Assembly (NCBI GenBank): GCA_902363335.1
Contig: CABIZV010000002.1
Coordinates: 1-64,000, forward strand
Direction: 5' to 3'
Source of the DNA: Enterobacteriaceae bacterium
Lineage (GTDB): Bacteria; Pseudomonadota; Gammaproteobacteria; Enterobacterales; Enterobacteriaceae
DNA: 64,000 bases
The notes below the pieces were generated by a model that did no database searches, was not told where the DNA came from, and saw only the letters and a list, made by a program, of their open reading frames with translations. Below, piece after piece: positions 59,586 to 64,000 of the stretch (its first letter is position 1; the number at the start of each line of letters is the position of its first letter). A program made the translations under genes and the position numbers.

Positions 59586-60666
59586 AGCGGCGCACATCCA
59601 CATTGCCGTCCAGCACGCGCTGAAGCAGCCCGTGGGAGATACTGCCCTGATACTGACCGTCTCCGTTGACGTGCACCAGCACGCCTCCCGGCGCATCCAG
59701 AAGTGCGCTGTAAGCGAAACGCAGAGAGTGCAGCGCCTTCAGGGTAAGTGAAACGGGCAAGGTGGTGCTTCGCTCAGGGTCGAGCCAGTACAGCGGGCGC
59801 AGCTGTTTATCAAGCACCAGCCTCAGCGGGCTGGCAACCACCGGATGCTGGCTGGAAATGGGGGTTAGCGCCTCGTCGACCAGGGAAACATCGTGACGCG
59901 GAAGCTGCCCAACCTGAAGCCTGGCAAGGCGTTTTAAGTTGGGCTCAGGCCCGATGAAGCGTGCCACGAACTCACTGGCAGGCTGAGCGAGGATGCTATC
60001 GGGCGTATCAAACTGAGCCAGCACGCCGCCTTCCTGAAAGATGGCAATTTTATCGCCCAGGCGAATGGCTTCGTTGATGTCATGGGTGACGAGCACGATA
60101 GTTTTGTGCAGGCGCTGCTGGAGCTGCAACAGCTCGTCCTGGAGCTTTTCCCGCACGACCGGGTCGATGGCCGCAAAGGGTTCATCCATCAATAGAATAG
60201 GGGGATCGGCTGCCAGCGCGCGGGCAATCGCTACCCGCCCTTGCTGGCCGCCTGAAAGCTGGTGAGGGTAGCGCCCAAGCAGGCTCGGGTCGAGGGACAT
60301 GACCTCAACCAGTTCATCAATACGCGTCTGAATATGCTTTTTATTCCAGCCAAGAAGGCGTGGAACAGTGGCGATATTCTGGGAAACGGTCCGGTGCGGG
60401 AATAAGGCTGCACTTTGCATCACAAAACCGATTTTCCGCCGCACCTGAATAATATCGGCATCGGCTATTTTAATACCCTGAACATAGACCGAACCGGCAT
60501 CCGGGATATCCAGTTGATTAATCATACGTAATATAGTTGTTTTCCCACAGCCGCTAGGGCCAACGAATGTGCAGAATTCACCTTCATTGATAACGATATT
60601 TAATTTGCCGATCGCCGCGTGCGTACTACCAGGGTACGTTTTGTTTATGTTTTCGAGTCTTATCAT
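59578..60666 (-). CDS. ABC ATP-binding protein, OpuCA/YehX type
   Basis: 362 residues from ATG 60666. Walker A GPSGCGKTT, Q-loop MQSAALFPH, signature LSGGQQGR, Walker B ILLMDEPF, H-loop VTHD. The C-terminal third is a CBS-like region (LYWLDPERSTTLPVSLTLKA), which senses ionic strength in OpuA-type systems. First gene of the operon ATPase-permease-permease-binding protein-monooxygenase. No clear ribosome site. A 22-codon upstream extension to 60732 is possible. Confidence 0.92.
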   Translation of the reverse strand: MIRLENINKTYPGSTHAAIGKLNIVINEGEFCTFVGPSGCGKTTILRMINQLDIPDAGSVYVQGIKIADADIIQVRRKIGFVMQSAALFPHRTVSQNIATVPRLLGWNKKHIQTRIDELVEVMSLDPSLLGRYPHQLSGGQQGRVAIARALAADPPILLMDEPFAAIDPVVREKLQDELLQLQQRLHKTIVLVTHDINEAIRLGDKIAIFQEGGVLAQFDTPDSILAQPASEFVARFIGPEPNLKRLARLQVGQLPRHDVSLVDEALTPISSQHPVVASPLRLVLDKQLRPLYWLDPERSTTLPVSLTLKALHSLRFAYSALLDAPGGVLVHVNGDGQYQGSISHGLLQRVLDGNVDVRRYD

Positions 60667-61382
60667 ATGAAACAATAGCGCCCTGAAATTATTGCGTTTA
60701 TATAAAACACAAACTACAGAGGCATTGAACAAGGCGCAAATATGATATTTGCATTTGTATTGCAGGTATTTGGATTTTGATAATATAGAAGTGGTGAGCG
60801 GATGAAGCGTTACTACATGGCTTTTCGGGATTAGCCTGACAATCCCGATTCTGCCTTTACCATCAGAGGTGGGCAGGCTGGCAACTTCCAGGCCTTGGGT
60901 ATGACTTACGGTTGTTCAGGCTCATTTTTGTGTATGTGCTGGCGTACCTGTTTAGCGTTTCATACCCAGTGCCGCTGAAGTTGCAAAAGACACTTCATTG
61001 ATGATGCTGATTTATGCGATAACCGTTTTTTTGATGTTATTCGTTCTGGAAAATAGCATGGTTGATTTACAAAAAATACACTTAGCCCCGTACGGGTTTT
61101 TCTCGGAAACGTCGAAGGCCGATGTGCGATATTGTGACCCACTACAGCATGGGCATTTGAAATGTATATTTAGAATAATAGTATGTACCTTAAAATGATG
61201 CGCTTTCGGATTGTCATCCCAAAAGCCTTATGTTTTGTAATTTATCCATTTAAATCAGTGCTGGTGCGCATGAATGCAACAAACAATCTGATTTAAAGTG
61301 TCTGGTTTGAGTCCCTTAAACAGGAGATACCCATGCGTAAACGTTAAAATACTCTCATTATGTATAGCACACTTATGAGTAT
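60667..61382. other. Gene-poor stretch with a four-codon minigene
   Basis: 716 bp with no well-supported gene. Short frames of 60-66 codons lack ribosome sites. At 61333-61347 a minigene ATG-CGT-AAA-CGT-TAA has AGGAG 6 bases upstream, followed by a loose inverted repeat AATACTC ... GAGTATT (to about 61383). The rest is AT-rich and probably holds the promoter of the ABC operon. Confidence 0.45.
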
Positions 61383-61601
61383 TTATTTATCACAGAGTAA
61401 TACGCTGGAAGCCGCAGGGCGTGTATCGCCATTCTTGATAGCAAATTCAACTTTCTGCCCTTCAAAAAGAGTATTGAAGTCATCGCCTTGAAGCGCTGTA
61501 AAGTGAACGGAGACATCTTTACTACCATCGAGTGGAGAGATGAAACCAAAACCTTTATCTTCGTTAAACCACTTCACCAACCCTTGAATTCTTGCAGACA
61601 T
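61383..61601 (-). CDS. Cold-shock protein, CspB/CspG type
   Basis: 72 residues: QGLVKWFNEDKGFGFISPLD with RNP1 KGFGFI, then RNP2-like VSVHF where VFVHF is usual. Binds single-stranded RNA/DNA. Divergent from a CspH/CspF-like gene, an arrangement also found for cspG-cspH and cspB-cspF in E. coli. Phe-to-Ser in RNP2 removes one of the aromatic stacking residues, so binding may be weaker. Confidence 0.92.
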   Translation of the reverse strand: MSARIQGLVKWFNEDKGFGFISPLDGSKDVSVHFTALQGDDFNTLFEGQKVEFAIKNGDTRPAASSVLLCDK

Positions 61602-61887
61602 ATTGACTCCCGTTGAGCATCGTTAAATTTCGGCATTACAAAAAGGATGTAATGAATGTGTTGGCTCAAAGAGAGAAGGTATCAGCGATAACGTCTGGTT
61701 ATGAGGGCTGCGGAGCGAATGTATACAACTGTTTATTTATCGAACCAATGGGTTACTAAAACATGGATGGTATAAATTAGCAAGCCTTTTTTTAGCCGTC
61801 TGGAAGTTTTACTGGGGGAGAATTTAAAAATAGCTTTAATTTATAAATAGCGTATAATTGATGCGTATTTTTTAGCAAGGAAATTAT

Positions 61888-62100
61888 TTGTCTCGTAAAA
61901 TGACAGGAATTGTCAAATCTTTTGATATCCGCAGCGGTAAAGGTTTTATCACTCCATCTGATGGGCGAAAAGACGTCCAGCTCCATATTTCAGCTTTTAA
62001 CGCCAGTGAATCTGAATCTCTCTATCCCGGCATTCGCGTCGAGTTTTGTCGTATCAACAGTCTTAGCGGGCCTATGGCGGCAAATATTTATTTATCCTGA
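61888..62100 (+). CDS. cspH: Cold-shock-like protein, CspH/CspF type
   Basis: 70 residues, closest to E. coli CspH: SRKMTGIVKSFDIRSGKGFI, TPSDGRKDVQLHISAF, VEFCRINSLSGP, end NIYLS. TTG start at 61888 with AGGAAA upstream; the next ATG would remove 4 residues. RNP aromatics are largely missing, as in CspH/F, so it may not bind RNA in the usual way. The 286-bp gap to the divergent csp gene is AT-rich regulatory DNA. Confidence 0.85.
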   Translation: MSRKMTGIVKSFDIRSGKGFITPSDGRKDVQLHISAFNASESESLYPGIRVEFCRINSLSGPMAANIYLS

Positions 62101-62425
62101 TAGCGTTATTTTTCATTTTGTTTTGCTTGATATTTATTATCTATAAATATAACTATTTATAGGTATTTCACATAAGCGGAATAGCATAATTTATGCCTGG
62201 TAATTGAATGATTATTCAATATTGCAAATAGAGTTTTGTTTTTACATAATAAATAAAATTGGCGAGGTTTTATTACATTTGCATTACAAATGAATGTAAT
62301 AGTTTTTAAATTTAAGAAAATGCCTAGAATAGATAGATAAAAATTTTCAGGAGGTCTATTTTGTTATCATCATACAAAAGCATTAGCACTAATACTGCTG
62401 TAATTGACACAAATAACGATCTCCT
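62101..62425. promoter_or_regulatory. AT-rich upstream region of the autotransporter with a short leader frame
   Basis: 325 bp, very AT-rich, without a long gene. At 62361 a TTG follows AGGAGG (62350-62355) and opens a frame (LSSYKSISTNTAVIDTNND) that runs past the autotransporter ATG in another frame. AT-richness suggests H-NS silencing and MarT-type activation, inference only. Confidence 0.4.
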
Positions 62426-64000
62426 ATGGAAAAGAAAACTTTTGTTTTACTCGCCAGCGCGGTGCTGCTCACGAGCGCCATCAGGCAAAGCTATGCCGCC
62501 TGTCCTGCTACCGGCAATCAATATGTCTGTGATAATCAAACCAATGCCATGCTGGGCGTTGGCGCAAAAACCAACAACGTTGATATCGCCATAAATCAGA
62601 ATGCAACGCTAAACGGCGGCAATATCCCTGCAATAAGTGTGGGTGACAACAATGCTATTAATGTTAGTGGTACGGTAACCAACTCCCCCGGTGGTAATCG
62701 GGGGGGATTTAGTGGTTATCCGGGGACCGGGCCAAATACTATTGAAGCGCAAAATAATACCGTTATTAATATAGATAAAAGCGGGAAGGTTATCGTCAAC
62801 GGCAACAATAATATGGCCGAAGCGATTAACGTGATGGGCTATGGAAATACCATTGTTAATAACGGATTGATCAGCGCATCTGCCACGGCGGCAATTTGGT
62901 TCCAGGATACCCAGTCAGGAACGCGAAATAATGTCGTGAATTATGGCGTTATCCAGCGTCCTGGTGGGGGAAATGTGATTGGCACCAGCGGCGGGAACGG
63001 TATTCGATTTGAAAATAACACCGGTGGACGCGTTGAGGGCGATCTGCAATTTTCCCGCGGAGATGACGATCTCTTCTTCTATGCGGGGTCGGAGGTTACC
63101 GGTAATATTAACGGTGGCGGTGGGACCAATAATCTAACGCTGGATGGTCAACAAGGCTCACTGGACTCATTGCGCGGCGACATCAAAAACTTCACCACCT
63201 TAACAAAATCGGGCCTGGGCCGCTGGGATGCCAGCGGCTCGCTTAAAGGATTTAACCGTGTCGCGGTTGATCAAGGGATTCTGGGATTAAGTGGAAATAA
63301 TGATGGATTTAGCGGTCAGTTAATTATCAACCCTGATGGTAATAACGATGCCGATGCCACGGTTGAGGCTCGGGCGCAAAGTCTGCCGACCAATAGCCCG
63401 AAAACCGGCAACACCGAAAATGTGATTAATAACGGCATGCTGATTTTAGCCCAGCCAGATGATGGCCGCTATGTCGGCCAGATTGTCGGTAGCGGTCAGG
63501 TGATTAAACAGGGCGACGGCTTGCTCACCCTGGCGCCGGAAGCCATGGATGGAAATACCTACAGCGGCGGCACGACAATTAAGCAGGGCACTATTGCCAT
63601 TGCCGACGATAGCGCGCTGGGGGCAACTTCCGGGGCTTTGACCTTTGATGGCGGTGTGCTGACGATAAACAATGCGCTCGACCTCTCTGCACAACGTGCG
63701 GTGACGATAGCGACCGGCGGCGGTACGTTTAATACCAACGGGCACGACTCAACGCTCGCTCAGGCGATCGGCGGCAACGGTGAGTTTACCAAAGCAGGCG
63801 ACGGGGTTTTAACGCTGGCCGGTCAGAATACCTACAGCGGCAATACTGTGATTGCAGCGGGTAATCTGAACGTGACCGGCAGCATTAGTGGGCCGGTCAT
63901 GGTGCAGCAAAATACCCAGCTCTCCGGTACGGGGCAGGTTGGTGCGACGACAATAGCAAGCGGCGGCTTATTGACGGTCGGCGATATCGCCTCAACGACG
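62426..64000 (+). CDS. Autotransporter adhesin, passenger part (runs off the window)
   Basis: 525 codons open to the window end. Signal peptide MEKKTFVLLASAVLLTSAIR with cut after QSYA. Then Asn/Gly-rich beta-helix (INQNATLNGGNIPAISVGDN and on) and two autotransporter-associated strand repeats: GSGQVIKQGDGLLTLAPEAM-x-NTYSGGTTIKQGT and GNGEFTKAGDGVLTLAGQNT-YSGNTVI. Secreted by the type V route; the beta-barrel must lie beyond the window. An in-frame stop lies at 62414, so ATG 62426 is the first possible start, yet it has no ribosome site. Salmonella MarT controls the autotransporter MisL, so a link with the MarT-like gene 11 kb away is possible. Confidence 0.88.
   Translation, partial: MEKKTFVLLASAVLLTSAIRQSYAACPATGNQYVCDNQTNAMLGVGAKTNNVDIAINQNATLNGGNIPAISVGDNNAINVSGTVTNSPGGNRGGFSGYPGTGPNTIEAQNNTVINIDKSGKVIVNGNNNMAEAINVMGYGNTIVNNGLISASATAAIWFQDTQSGTRNNVVNYGVIQRPGGGNVIGTSGGNGIRFENNTGGRVEGDLQFSRGDDDLFFYAGSEVTGNINGGGGTNNLTLDGQQGSLDSLRGDIKNFTTLTKSGLGRWDASGSLKGFNRVAVDQGILGLSGNNDGFSGQLIINPDGNNDADATVEARAQSLPTNSPKTGNTENVINNGMLILAQPDDGRYVGQIVGSGQVIKQGDGLLTLAPEAMDGNTYSGGTTIKQGTIAIADDSALGATSGALTFDGGVLTINNALDLSAQRAVTIATGGGTFNTNGHDSTLAQAIGGNGEFTKAGDGVLTLAGQNTYSGNTVIAAGNLNVTGSISGPVMVQQNTQLSGTGQVGATTIASGGLLTVGDIASTT

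Noticed and set aside
60960..61198. Two short frames on opposite strands, one with a hydrophobic start
   Set aside because: Neither has a ribosome site; they overlap each other; one hydrophobic stretch is not enough evidence in AT-rich DNA.

Overview
The window is a piece of an enterobacterial chromosome carrying one complete lambdoid prophage. Host genes at the left (pepD, gpt, frsA, crl, phoE, proBA, thrW) have the order and protein sequences of the Escherichia/Salmonella/Citrobacter group. The mix of differences from E. coli and Salmonella, the REP elements and the MarT/FidL-type genes fit Citrobacter or a close relative best. That genus call is inference.

Layout. (1) 1-8.4 kb: housekeeping genes, a five-copy REP array and the tRNA-Thr(CGU) gene thrW. 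(2) 8422-50330: a P22-like prophage of about 41.9 kb bounded by a 46-bp direct repeat of the thrW 3' end, the same kind of site P22 uses. The leftward (PL) arm carries int, xis, a cytosine methyltransferase overlapped in another frame by a second long reading frame, a DksA/TraR-like zinc protein, Gp157, RecT, membrane proteins and antiterminator N. The immunity region has a C2/CI-type repressor, Cro, CII and a BstA-like protein just downstream of the repressor. The rightward arm has an O-type initiator with internal iterons, a primase-helicase, nin-type genes (ninB, DUF1364, rusA, ylcG), antiterminator Q, lysis genes, then terminase, portal, scaffold, coat, tail and ejection genes in P22 order, a chimeric tailspike, an SGNH esterase and two O-antigen glucosylation genes. 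(3) 50.3-54 kb: accessory host genes: a MarT-like membrane regulator with a FidL-like partner, an Ail/OmpX-type protein, a DUF4156 lipoprotein and a LuxR-type regulator. (4) 54.2-60.7 kb: a desaturase plus PhnD-like pair, convergent with an osmoprotectant-type ABC transporter operon ending in an FMN monooxygenase. (5) 61.4 kb to the end: a divergent cold-shock gene pair and an autotransporter passenger that runs off the window.

How it works together. Repressor C2 would act on shared AGTACA-N3-TGTACT operators at PL and PR. N and then Q antitermination would open the early and late operons. Tailspike, SGNH esterase and Gtr proteins all concern host O-antigen, for entry and for later receptor change. 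The prophage looks structurally complete; nothing seen would clearly stop it from being inducible.

The most unusual points are two HNH endonuclease insertions (one fused to a duplicated, recoded 5' end of the DUF1364 gene, one splitting a phage tRNA-Thr), the overprinted reading frame in the methyltransferase gene, a tRNA-like element in the N leader, the BstA-like defence candidate, and a gtr operon without gtrA. Homology statements come from recognition of remembered sequences and motifs, not from a database search.
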